From an uncultured Paracoccaceae bacterium (GTDB taxonomy: Bacteria > Pseudomonadota > Alphaproteobacteria > Rhodobacterales > Rhodobacteraceae), in assembly GCA_913054485.1 (NCBI GenBank), contig CAJXHQ010000209.1, forward strand, positions 1 through 5,977: a stretch of DNA of 5,977 nt, written 5' to 3'. Made by a program: the position numbers and the translations under genes. The notes under the pieces were generated by a model. The model ran no database searches and was not told where the DNA came from. It was given only the letters and a program-made list of their open reading frames with translations. This document shows positions 1-5,293 of the stretch, piece by piece (positions within the stretch are counted from its first letter, which is position 1; every line of letters starts with the position of its first letter).

Positions 1-849
1 ATGACGGTGGAGGTGACGCGGCAGCCCGGGCGCAAGCCCAAGATTGCCACTTTCTCGGGCACCAAATTTGCCACGTCTACCCAGCTCAGCGCGCGCATCC
101 TGCGGCTGCTGAAACAGGACGATTGGCCGGAGCTGCCGGCCCATACCGCCGATTGGCTTCGCCTTCAGCGCGAGGTGAGCCAAATGCCCCGCGCAGGCCG
201 CCTGCTGATCGAAAGCTTCCCCCATGACGGGCGCGAGCACGCCTGCATCTACGGATTTGCGGGCCGCAATGCGCAGCAGACACTTGGCCTGCTGATCACC
301 AAGCGGATGGAGGAGCTGGGGCTGGATCCTCTGGGCTTTGTGTCCACCGACTATGCAACCCTGATCTGGGGGCTGGAGGCCATTTCGGATCCGGCTCCGC
401 TGTTCGATCTGGATGCGCTGCGCGACGGGCTGGAGGGCTGGCTGGCGGGCAATACGGTGATGAAACGGGCCTTCAGAGGGGTTGCCACCATCGCCGGGCT
501 GATCGAACGCAACAGCGGCGGGCAGCGGAAGTCCGGACGGCAGGCGACGTTTTCCTCGGACATCCTCTATGACACGCTCCGCAAATACGATCCCGGCCAC
601 CTGATGCTGGACATCACCCGCGAGGAGGCCCTGCGCGGGCTGGTGGATTTCGGCCGCATCGAAGAGATGCTGACCCGCATCGAGGGCCGCATCGACCTCG
701 TGCGCCTGCCCCGTATCACGCCGCTGGCAGCGCCCTTGCTGCTGGAGGTTGGCAAGGTGCCTGTGAAAGGCGCCGGCATTGAAAAACTGATGCAGCAGGA
801 GGCCGAGGCCCTGATGCAGGCCTCCGGCCTGGCGGACCTGGGCACATAG
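1..849 (+). CDS. Ligase-associated Lhr-type DEXH-box helicase, C-terminal part (5' end outside window)
   Basis: This is the C-terminal 282 residues of a DNA helicase of the ligase-associated, Lhr-like group. The frame is open from base 1, so the ATG there is probably an internal methionine and the helicase core (Walker A, DEXH box) lies upstream of the window. No ATPase motif is visible here. The visible part matches the Lhr/DEAD-associated C-terminal region: a GTKFATST segment near residues 20-27, which resembles the 'GGKFPLST' region of the family; a long helical domain; and a terminal LPRITPLAAPLLLEVG segment (about 236-251) typical of these proteins. The family is known to be encoded with an ATP-dependent DNA ligase, an exonuclease and PdeM, and is linked to DNA repair. 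pdeM follows 39 bases downstream on the same strand, which supports the assignment. The gene ends at TAG (847-849). Family confidence is high; substrate and exact repair role are not shown by the sequence. Confidence 0.88.
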   Translation: MTVEVTRQPGRKPKIATFSGTKFATSTQLSARILRLLKQDDWPELPAHTADWLRLQREVSQMPRAGRLLIESFPHDGREHACIYGFAGRNAQQTLGLLITKRMEELGLDPLGFVSTDYATLIWGLEAISDPAPLFDLDALRDGLEGWLAGNTVMKRAFRGVATIAGLIERNSGGQRKSGRQATFSSDILYDTLRKYDPGHLMLDITREEALRGLVDFGRIEEMLTRIEGRIDLVRLPRITPLAAPLLLEVGKVPVKGAGIEKLMQQEAEALMQASGLADLGT

Positions 850-888
850 ACCCTTGCAAGCCGCGGCCGGGACCGGCAAGAACACATC

Positions 889-1539
889 ATGAACGGGTAT
901 GATTTCACACTGAACGGGGCGCGGCTGACGGCGCTGGGAGCAGGCGCGCTCTGGTGGGCCGCCGAAGACCTGTTATGCGTCTCCGACCTGCATCTGGGCA
1001 AGGCAGAGCGCGTGGCCCGGCGCGGCGGATCCCAGCTGCCGCCTTACGAGACGCAGGACACGCTGATCCGGCTGCAGGACCTGCTGGAGGCCACGGCCGC
1101 CAAACAGGTGGTCTGCCTGGGTGACAGCTTCGATGACGATGCCGCCGCCCGCGCCCTTCCGGAGGACGCCAAACTGTGGATCTCCCGGCTGATGGCCGGG
1201 CGGCGCTGGACCTGGATTGAGGGCAACCATGATCCCGGCCCGGTAGAGCTGGGCGGCAGCCACCTGGCGCAGCTTACGCTCGGGCCGCTGACGTTCCGCC
1301 ACATTGCAGAAAGCGCAGCGGAGGGCGAGGTTTCCGGCCATTACCACCCCAAGGCGCGGCTGCGCGGCGGTTCAAGACCTGCGTTTCTTCTGGACCGCAG
1401 CAGGCTGATCCTGCCGGCCTTCGGCACCTACACCGGAGGACTGCGCAGCCATGCGGCGGTGCTTGACGGCCTGATGGCACCTGAGGCCCTGGCAATTCTG
1501 ACCGGCCCGCGCCCGACGCCAGTGCCGATGCCGCGATAG
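889..1539 (+). CDS. pdeM: Ligase-associated metallophosphoesterase / DNA endonuclease PdeM
   Basis: This 216-residue protein is a calcineurin-like metallophosphoesterase of the ligase-associated PdeM family, a predicted metal-dependent DNA-processing nuclease. All the metal-binding motifs are visible: SDLHLGK with D33 and H35, LGDSFDD with D79, EGNHD with N113 and H114, and SGHYHPK with H151 and H153. The LPAFGTYTGG segment (175-184) is also typical of the family. Length is normal for the family and there is no signal peptide, so it should act in the cytoplasm. The ATG at 889 is chosen because it follows the helicase stop by 39 bases and gives a full-length N-terminus; the purine stretch GGCAAGAA just upstream is a weak ribosome binding site. 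It is probably cotranscribed with the helicase as the last gene of the operon, since the next gene runs the opposite way. The family name is secure; nuclease activity rests on family knowledge. Confidence 0.92.
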   Translation: MNGYDFTLNGARLTALGAGALWWAAEDLLCVSDLHLGKAERVARRGGSQLPPYETQDTLIRLQDLLEATAAKQVVCLGDSFDDDAAARALPEDAKLWISRLMAGRRWTWIEGNHDPGPVELGGSHLAQLTLGPLTFRHIAESAAEGEVSGHYHPKARLRGGSRPAFLLDRSRLILPAFGTYTGGLRSHAAVLDGLMAPEALAILTGPRPTPVPMPR

Positions 1540-1550
1540 ACCGGCCGGAA

Positions 1551-1566
1551 TGCCCCTGGCGGGGCA
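1551..1566 (+). terminator. Hairpin 12 bases after pdeM, possible terminator without U-tract
   Basis: A perfect 6-bp stem (TGCCCC / GGGGCA) with loop TGGC starts 12 bases after the pdeM stop. Its position suits transcript termination or 3'-end protection. No run of T follows it, so it is not a canonical intrinsic terminator. Confidence 0.35.
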
Positions 1567-1645
1567 GCGCCTGCGGCGGGCGGGGGGCTCCCGCCTGCGC
1601 GTGTGCCCCGGCTTTGCCGGAGCCCATTGCGCCGTTGGGCCAGGC

Positions 1646-1663
1646 GCCGCGCTGGTGCGCGGC
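1646..1663 (-). terminator. Hairpin 9 bases after the first LytTR gene, possible terminator without U-tract
   Basis: A perfect 7-bp GC stem (GCCGCGC / GCGCGGC) with loop TGGT lies 9 bases beyond the stop of the minus-strand LytTR gene. It mirrors the hairpin just after pdeM on the other side of the spacer. It lacks a T-tract on the minus strand, so intrinsic termination is uncertain. Confidence 0.3.
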
Positions 1664-1672
1664 GGCGGCGCT

Positions 1673-2500
1673 TCACAGCACCCCAGCCTCTTCCAGTATC
1701 TTGCGGGAGCCGCGGCTCACTGGCACGCGGTCGCCGTTGGTCAGGCATAGCTCCACCCGCGCCCCGTTGCGCACACTGCCCGCCACAGCCTCTGCCGAGA
1801 CCCAATGGGACCGGTGCGGAACAAGGCCTTTCACCGGCTCCATTTCGGCAATCGCATCCGACATCCGCATGCGCAGCGATACCGTCTGGCTGGCAGACAC
1901 CACTTCGACAAAGTGATCCTTGCTGTTCAGCCGCAAAACAGGCCCGGTAAAGTCACCGGGCAGGCGGCGGTTCAGCCTGGGTTCGGCAGCGTTTGGTTCC
2001 GCAGCGCTGAGTTCCGCGGGGCCCTCAGGGTCTGCCCGGTCCGGCCGCGGGAGCAGTTGCTGACCCGCCGTGCCTGCCCCGATCGGCGGCAGCCCCGCAT
2101 TCAGCAGACGCACCCCGAAGGCAAACCCTGTCACATACACTGCGGATTTCGCCAGCCCGCTCAGCCGCCAGCCAGTTGCGCTGCCGCCGAGGCTCTTGAC
2201 GGTGATATAGGCAATGGGCGTGAACAGCAGCACAACCAGAAACAGCCGGAAGGCCTCCCGCTGCATCAGGCGCCAGCCGCGCTTGCGGGCGACCCAGCCG
2301 CTGAGCCCATGAGCAACCGCCGCAGTGGCCACCGCCATCATCACCGTACCGGTCCACAGCATCAGCCGGGCCGGGAACCCCAGCCTTTCATAGGTTCCGA
2401 AGGGACCGGAAACGGCCAGAAGCACTGCCAAGCTTACCACTGCCAGCAAGCCGGACACTGATTTTTCTGCCCAATACTCTTTCAGAAGGTGGGAAAACAT
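1673..2500 (-). CDS. Membrane-anchored LytTR-family transcriptional regulator (paralogue 1)
   Basis: This 275-residue protein has an N-terminal membrane part and a C-terminal LytTR DNA-binding domain. Four hydrophobic stretches are visible at about residues 16-32, 45-65, 84-102 and 117-135, with a GPFGT motif (32-36) after the first. A proline-, alanine- and glutamate-rich linker (about 140-182) follows. The LytTR domain covers about 184-270: LRLNSKDHFVEVVS (189-202), SLRMRMSDAIAEM (208-220), VPHRSHWVS (227-235) and a final NGDRVPVSR (255-263). There is no receiver domain, so it is not a classic two-component response regulator; it probably senses something in or at the membrane, which is inference. 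The target genes and signal are unknown. The ATG at 2500 gives a short charged N-terminus before the first helix but has no Shine-Dalgarno sequence. It is divergent from a thioesterase gene and paralogous to the regulator at 3032-3790. Confidence 0.85.
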   Translation of the reverse strand: MFSHLLKEYWAEKSVSGLLAVVSLAVLLAVSGPFGTYERLGFPARLMLWTGTVMMAVATAAVAHGLSGWVARKRGWRLMQREAFRLFLVVLLFTPIAYITVKSLGGSATGWRLSGLAKSAVYVTGFAFGVRLLNAGLPPIGAGTAGQQLLPRPDRADPEGPAELSAAEPNAAEPRLNRRLPGDFTGPVLRLNSKDHFVEVVSASQTVSLRMRMSDAIAEMEPVKGLVPHRSHWVSAEAVAGSVRNGARVELCLTNGDRVPVSRGSRKILEEAGVL

Positions 2501-2532
2501 GACTGGATTAACCGAATCAGAACTCAGTATCA

Positions 2533-2561
2533 GTTTTAATGGAGGGCTTGCACTATCTCAA
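2533..2561 (-). promoter_or_regulatory. Candidate sigma-70-type promoter for LytTR paralogue 1
   Basis: Read on the minus strand, a -35-like TTGAGA (2556-2561; 5 of 6 to TTGACA) and a -10-like TAAAAC (2533-2538; 4 of 6 to TATAAT) are separated by exactly 17 bases. Transcription would start near 2526, giving a leader of about 25 bases without a visible Shine-Dalgarno sequence. The surrounding spacer is clearly more AT-rich than the rest of the window. This is prediction by consensus only. Confidence 0.4.
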
Positions 2562-2606
2562 ATGATGTGGAGCATGATCCTGAATGTTTTGGCTCACCGC
2601 ACAGGC

Positions 2607-2610
2607 AGGA
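2607..2610 (+). promoter_or_regulatory. Ribosome binding site that decides the thioesterase start
   Basis: AGGA at 2607-2610 lies 9 bases before the ATG at 2620. This favours 2620 over the upstream in-frame ATG at 2584, which would put the AGGA inside the coding region and add 12 residues unlike the hotdog family N-terminus. Confidence 0.55.
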
Positions 2611-2619
2611 ACTTTAGCG

Positions 2620-3027
2620 ATGGAAACCCGGATCCGGAACAGTTTTGCCCGGCAGACGATGATGCAGACCCTTGGAGCGCGCCTGGAGCGGGTATCCGCA
2701 GGCGAGGCGGTGATCTCCGCACCCCTGCTGCCGGGCAGCCGGCAGCAGCATGGCGCGGCACATGCAGCGCTGACCTTTGCAATCGGTGACAGCGCAGCCG
2801 GCTATGCGGCCCTTTCGGTGCTGCCCGAAGACAGTGAAGTGATGACGGCTGAGATGAAAATCAATCTCCTCGCGCCCGGCCTTGGCGAAGAGCTGCAGGC
2901 CACCGGCAAGGTGATAAAACCGGGCCGCCGGCTGGTGGTTGTCACCGCCGAGGTGCATGCGCTGCAGGACGGGGAAGAAAAGCTGGTTGCGCTGCTGCAA
3001 GGCACGATGGTGCCGGTCACCCCCTGA
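2620..3027 (+). CDS. PaaI-like hotdog-fold thioesterase
   Basis: This 135-residue protein is a small single-domain hotdog thioesterase of the PaaI-like type, a group that hydrolyses acyl-CoA thioesters in the cytoplasm, usually as a homotetramer. The signature is QQHGAAHAALTFAIGDSAAG (42-61). It corresponds to the family 'HGG...D.A' helix, with D57 as the likely catalytic acid and alanines in place of the usual glycines. The rest follows the hotdog beta-sheet pattern: MTAEMKINLLAP, then LQATGKVIKPGRRLVVVTAEVHA, and a terminal LLQGTMVPV. Length is normal. The ATG at 2620 is preferred because of the AGGA 9 bases upstream; an in-frame ATG at 2584 is less likely. The substrate cannot be read from the sequence. 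It is divergent from LytTR paralogue 1, and its stop is only 4 bases from the stop of paralogue 2. Regulation by one of these regulators is possible but unproven. Confidence 0.85.
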   Translation: METRIRNSFARQTMMQTLGARLERVSAGEAVISAPLLPGSRQQHGAAHAALTFAIGDSAAGYAALSVLPEDSEVMTAEMKINLLAPGLGEELQATGKVIKPGRRLVVVTAEVHALQDGEEKLVALLQGTMVPVTP

Positions 3028-3031
3028 CCCG

Positions 3032-3790
3032 TCAGAGGATCAGACCTGCGTCACGGGCTGCGCCCCTGAAGCTCCGGCTGACTGGAATTTCCACGCCGTC
3101 TGCCATCTGCAGAAAATCCCGGCCTGAACGGCGCCGATGTGCTGCGACCTGCCCGCCGGCCACCCAGTGAGACCGGTGCACGCGCTGCCCCATGTCCGGG
3201 CCCGTCATCTCCATTGCATCGGAAAAGCGGATAAGGACCAGCGCCTGGCCGGTCTCTGTCACGACCAGCGTGTAATGATCCTGCGCTTCCAGCCGGATCA
3301 GCGGCGCGCGCAGGCTGTGCGGCAGCTTGCGCAGCAGCTGCTCTGCCGGATCACCGGACAGCCCGGGCCTGGCCGCCGCCGCTCCGGGCGCATCCGGCGG
3401 CCTTCCGGTCAGATACAGCACGCCCTCGACACATAGCGCAACGACAAGCACAACAGAGCAGAGGAACAGGAACGCCCGGAGCGATGGCGCGGCCCCGAAT
3501 AATGCCGCATTGATCATCAGGATCAGGGAGGCCAGCACCAAGGCATAAGGCAGGTGCGAGGCCAGCCGAAACTTGGCACGCCACTGCCAGCCTCCGAGGG
3601 CCCGGCGCAGGGCCTCCAGACCCAGCCCCAGCGCGGCCAGCAGCCCCCAATAGCCATACCGCTCCGCAGGCCCGAGAATATCGAAAGTACCGAAGGGACC
3701 CAGGGTGCCTGCCAGCAGGGTGAACAGCAGCCAGGCCAGCCCCCAGCGAGAAGCCGGCCCCTTCCAGATTTCACGAAGCGCCAATGACAT
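3032..3790 (-). CDS. Membrane-anchored LytTR-family transcriptional regulator (paralogue 2)
   Basis: This 252-residue protein has the same architecture as the regulator at 1673-2500. Hydrophobic segments lie at about residues 17-31, 46-61, 80-100 and 105-127, with GPFGT (31-35) after the first helix. A short proline- and alanine-rich linker (130-155) leads to a LytTR domain at about 158-248. Shared landmarks with paralogue 1 are IRLEAQDHYTLVVT (165-178), VHRSHWV (204-210) and IPVSR (235-239). No receiver domain is present. Outside these motifs the two sequences differ a lot, which suggests an old duplication or separate specialisation. The ATG at 3790 has an AGGA 10 bases upstream (3801-3804). 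The spacer before it carries a 21-bp-period direct repeat that could be its own binding site. It diverges from the DUF2306 gene, so it may control that gene, itself, or both. Signal and targets are unknown. Confidence 0.85.
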   Translation of the reverse strand: MSLALREIWKGPASRWGLAWLLFTLLAGTLGPFGTFDILGPAERYGYWGLLAALGLGLEALRRALGGWQWRAKFRLASHLPYALVLASLILMINAALFGAAPSLRAFLFLCSVVLVVALCVEGVLYLTGRPPDAPGAAAARPGLSGDPAEQLLRKLPHSLRAPLIRLEAQDHYTLVVTETGQALVLIRFSDAMEMTGPDMGQRVHRSHWVAGGQVAAHRRRSGRDFLQMADGVEIPVSRSFRGAARDAGLIL

Positions 3791-3807
3791 CGGGCCCAGA
3801 TCCTGCT

Positions 3808-3837
3808 GTTCACGTGGTTTTCCTAGCCCTTCACGTA
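3808..3837. promoter_or_regulatory. Candidate LytTR operator: TTCACGT direct repeat, 21-bp period
   Basis: GTTCACGTG (3808-3816) and CTTCACGTA (3829-3837) share TTCACGT and are separated by 12 bases, giving a 21-bp period. LytTR proteins such as AgrA bind two 9-bp imperfect direct repeats with a 12-13 base spacer, on one face of the helix. Read on the minus strand, TACGTGAAG fits the published AgrA-type consensus at 8 of 9 positions and CACGTGAAC at about 6. It lies 18-47 bases upstream of LytTR paralogue 2 and 65-94 bases upstream of the DUF2306 gene. That would suit autoregulation and/or activation of the divergent gene. Binding is inferred. Confidence 0.5.
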
Positions 3838-3863
3838 TCCGGCTTTGCCCCCTCCGCGGTCAA
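3834..3863 (-). promoter_or_regulatory. Weak candidate promoter for LytTR paralogue 2
   Basis: On the minus strand, TTGACC (3858-3863; 5 of 6 to TTGACA) is followed after 18 bases by GATACG (3834-3839; only 3 of 6 to TATAAT). The -10-like element overlaps the distal half of the direct repeat, which would fit negative autoregulation. The match is weak. Confidence 0.22.
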
Positions 3864-3869
3864 GACCGC
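3856..3869. repeat. Short palindrome GCGGTC-AA-GACCGC in divergent spacer
   Basis: Two perfect 6-bp arms flank a 2-base centre between the LytTR paralogue 2 start and the DUF2306 start. It could be an operator for a dimeric helix-turn-helix regulator or a small hairpin with a CAAG loop in the DUF2306 leader. It overlaps the -35-like element on the minus strand. Function unknown. Confidence 0.35.
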
Positions 3870-3890
3870 AACTGGATGCCAACCCGCGAT

Positions 3891-3896
3891 AAGGAG
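3891..3896 (+). promoter_or_regulatory. Strong ribosome binding site of the DUF2306 gene
   Basis: AAGGAG at 3891-3896 lies 5 bases before the ATG at 3902. It is one of the best Shine-Dalgarno matches in the window and fixes the start of this short gene. Confidence 0.75.
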
Positions 3897-3901
3897 CCGA
3901 A

Positions 3902-4300
3902 ATGTCCCTCACCCCTTTCTTGAATGCCGATCCCGCAGTCCAGATCCATGCCTTTACTGCGCTGGCAATGCTGCCGCTCACCGCGGTGCTGTTTTCCATG
4001 CGAAAAGGAAACCCTCTGCACCGGGTTATGGGCTGGACCTGGGTGATCATGATGGCGGTTGTGGCCCTGTCCAGCTTTGCCATCCAGGAGCTGCGCCTTA
4101 TCGGCCCGTTCAGCCCGATCCATCTGCTGTCGCTGCTGGCCCTGACCGGGCTGGTGCAGGCGGTGCGCGCCGCCCGGCGGCACGTAACCGCATCGCACCG
4201 CCGCCATATGCTGAGCCTCACCTTAGGCGCACTGGTGGCCGCCGGTGTCTTCGCCCTGCTGCCCGGACGCATCATGTTTGCAGTCGCAGCTGGCGGCTGA
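3902..4300 (+). CDS. Small four-helix membrane protein, DUF2306-like
   Basis: This 132-residue protein is almost entirely membrane-embedded, with predicted helices at about residues 14-33, 42-60, 70-88 and 104-121. It resembles the DUF2306 family of small predicted inner-membrane proteins, whose function I do not know. Recognisable features are the charged histidine-bearing junctions: H16 at the start of helix 1, HRVMGW (40-45) at the start of helix 2, IHLLSLLAL (73-81) in helix 3 and HRRHM (99-103) before helix 4. The histidines near helix ends could bind a metal or haem, but that is speculation. The start is supported by AAGGAG 5 bases upstream. It is divergent from LytTR paralogue 2 and could be its target. 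It converges with folD across a 54-base spacer containing a terminator. No signal peptide beyond the first helix is evident. Confidence 0.78.
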   Translation: MSLTPFLNADPAVQIHAFTALAMLPLTAVLFSMRKGNPLHRVMGWTWVIMMAVVALSSFAIQELRLIGPFSPIHLLSLLALTGLVQAVRAARRHVTASHRRHMLSLTLGALVAAGVFALLPGRIMFAVAAGG

Positions 4301-4304
4301 CATG

Positions 4305-4330
4305 AAAAAGGCGGCCCCGAAGGCCGCCTT
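4305..4330 (-). terminator. Intrinsic terminator of the folD transcript
   Basis: A perfect 9-bp stem (AAGGCGGCC 4308-4316 and GGCCGCCTT 4322-4330) with a CCGAA loop. On the minus strand it starts 24 bases after the folD stop and is followed by a run of five T, overlapping the stem base, so it is a canonical terminator for folD. On the plus strand, downstream of the DUF2306 gene, it lacks a T-run beyond CTT and would act only weakly. It begins 7 bases after the DUF2306 stop. Confidence 0.8.
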
Positions 4331-4354
4331 CCCGTCTAACCGGTCATGCCAGTA

Positions 4355-5257
4355 TCAGGCAGTCAGCCCTTCCGGCTCTGCCAGACCGTTGGCGCGGCAG
4401 CAGGCGGTGACGGTATTGGCCAGCAGGCAGGCGATGGTCATCGGGCCAACGCCACCGGGCACCGGTGTGATCGCGCCGGCGCGTTCCGCAGCCGAAGCAT
4501 AATCCACGTCGCCAACCAGCTTCATCTTGCCTTCGCCTTTTTCCGGCGCCGGGATGCGGTTGATGCCCACGTCGATCACGGTGGCGCCTTCTTTGATCCA
4601 GTCGCCCGGCACCATCTCGGGGCGGCCCACGGCGGCCACAACGATGTCGGCGCGGCGGACCACATCCGGCAGGTCCTTGGTGCGGCTGTGCGCGATGGTC
4701 ACGGTGCAGCTGTCGCCCAGCAAGAGCTGCGCCATAGGCTTGCCGACGATGTTGGAGCGGCCAATGACAACCGCGTCCATGCCGGAGATCGAGCCATGGT
4801 AGTCACGCAGCATCATCAGGCAGCCAAGCGGCGTGCAGGGGACCATACTCTTCTGACCGGTGCCAAGCAGGCCCACGTTAGAGATGTGGAAGCCGTCCAC
4901 GTCCTTGGCCGGCGCGATGGAGTTGATCACCAGATCCTCGTCCAGGTGGCCCGGCAGCGGCAGCTGCACCAGGATGCCGTGGATCGCCGGATCATTGTTC
5001 AGCTGGTCGATCAGCGCCAGCAGGTCCGCTTCCGAGGTATCCACGTCCAGCTTGTGCTCGACGCTGTTCATGCCGACTTCAACGGTCTGCTTGCCCTTGG
5101 AGCGCACATAGACCTGGCTTGCCGGGTCTTCGCCCACCAGCACCACGGCGAGGCCGGGGGTGATGCCGTTTTCTTCCTTCAGGCGGGCGACATGGCCTGC
5201 CACTTTTTCCCGCACCGTGGCGGCGAAGGCTTTGCCGTCGATGATGTTTGCTGCCAT
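4355..5257 (-). CDS. folD: Bifunctional methylenetetrahydrofolate dehydrogenase / methenyltetrahydrofolate cyclohydrolase
   Basis: FolD interconverts 5,10-methylene-THF, 5,10-methenyl-THF and 10-formyl-THF in the cytoplasm, using NADP in the dehydrogenase step. The 300-residue length is normal and all family motifs are intact. YVRSKGKQ (50-57) holds the catalytic Y50 and K54 plus K56, and ILVQLPLP (95-102) lines the folate pocket. PAKDVDGFH (116-124) has D121. [12 protein letters not shown] (163-174) is the nucleotide-binding loop, and [12 protein letters not shown] (263-274) is the C-terminal signature. The ATG at 5257 is supported by AAGGA 8 bases upstream and by the standard N-terminus. 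It is 36 bases downstream of the chorismate mutase gene and on the same strand as fhs, which makes the 10-formyl-THF that FolD uses. It is probably the last gene of this transcript, because a strong terminator follows. Nothing looks broken. Confidence 0.97.
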   Translation of the reverse strand: MAANIIDGKAFAATVREKVAGHVARLKEENGITPGLAVVLVGEDPASQVYVRSKGKQTVEVGMNSVEHKLDVDTSEADLLALIDQLNNDPAIHGILVQLPLPGHLDEDLVINSIAPAKDVDGFHISNVGLLGTGQKSMVPCTPLGCLMMLRDYHGSISGMDAVVIGRSNIVGKPMAQLLLGDSCTVTIAHSRTKDLPDVVRRADIVVAAVGRPEMVPGDWIKEGATVIDVGINRIPAPEKGEGKMKLVGDVDYASAAERAGAITPVPGGVGPMTIACLLANTVTACCRANGLAEPEGLTA

Positions 5258-5261
5258 AGCT

Positions 5262-5272
5262 CTCTTCCTTCC
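5262..5272 (-). promoter_or_regulatory. Ribosome binding site of folD
   Basis: On the minus strand GGAAGGAAGAG precedes the folD ATG at 5257; its AAGGA core is 8 bases from the start codon. The strong site suggests efficient independent translation of folD within the polycistronic message. Confidence 0.7.
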
Positions 5273-5293
5273 GAAACGGGCGCAGATGCCCGA

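Larger units (their letters stand above)
1540..1672. other. Convergent GC-rich intergenic spacer with hairpins
   Basis: This 133-base spacer separates pdeM (plus) from the first LytTR gene (minus), which converge. I see no credible gene in it. It is very GC-rich and holds several inverted repeats: TGCCCC/GGGGCA (1551-1566), GGCGGG/CCCGCC (1575-1595), CCGGC-TTT-GCCGG (1608-1620) and GCCGCGC/GCGCGGC (1646-1663). None is followed by a clear T-tract on either strand. They may slow or end transcription from both sides, or may partly reflect base composition. Confidence 0.6.

Noticed and set aside
1550..1750. Plus-strand small open frame in the convergent spacer
   Set aside because: Low-complexity translation, no ribosome site, and overlap with the 3' end of the LytTR gene.
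1428..1805. Minus-strand open frame across pdeM and the spacer
   Set aside because: Arginine- and glycine-rich translation typical of out-of-frame GC-rich DNA; it overlaps two convincing genes.
1805..2461. Plus-strand open frame of 218 codons opposite LytTR paralogue 1
   Set aside because: Glutamine-, arginine- and proline-rich shadow of the LytTR gene, whose membrane helices and DNA-binding motifs are clear.
2548..2578. TTGCAC as a -35 for the thioesterase
   Set aside because: No acceptable -10 element at 16-19 bases; CATGAT is too poor a match to report as a promoter.
2584..2619. Twelve-residue upstream extension of the thioesterase
   Set aside because: The AGGA 9 bases before the ATG at 2620 and the usual hotdog N-terminus favour the later start; the extension would cover the ribosome site.
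3784..4305. Plus-strand open frame of 173 codons overlapping the DUF2306 gene
   Set aside because: Wrong frame: the overlapping frame at 3902 has a strong ribosome site and four clean membrane helices, while this one reads as arginine- and proline-rich noise.
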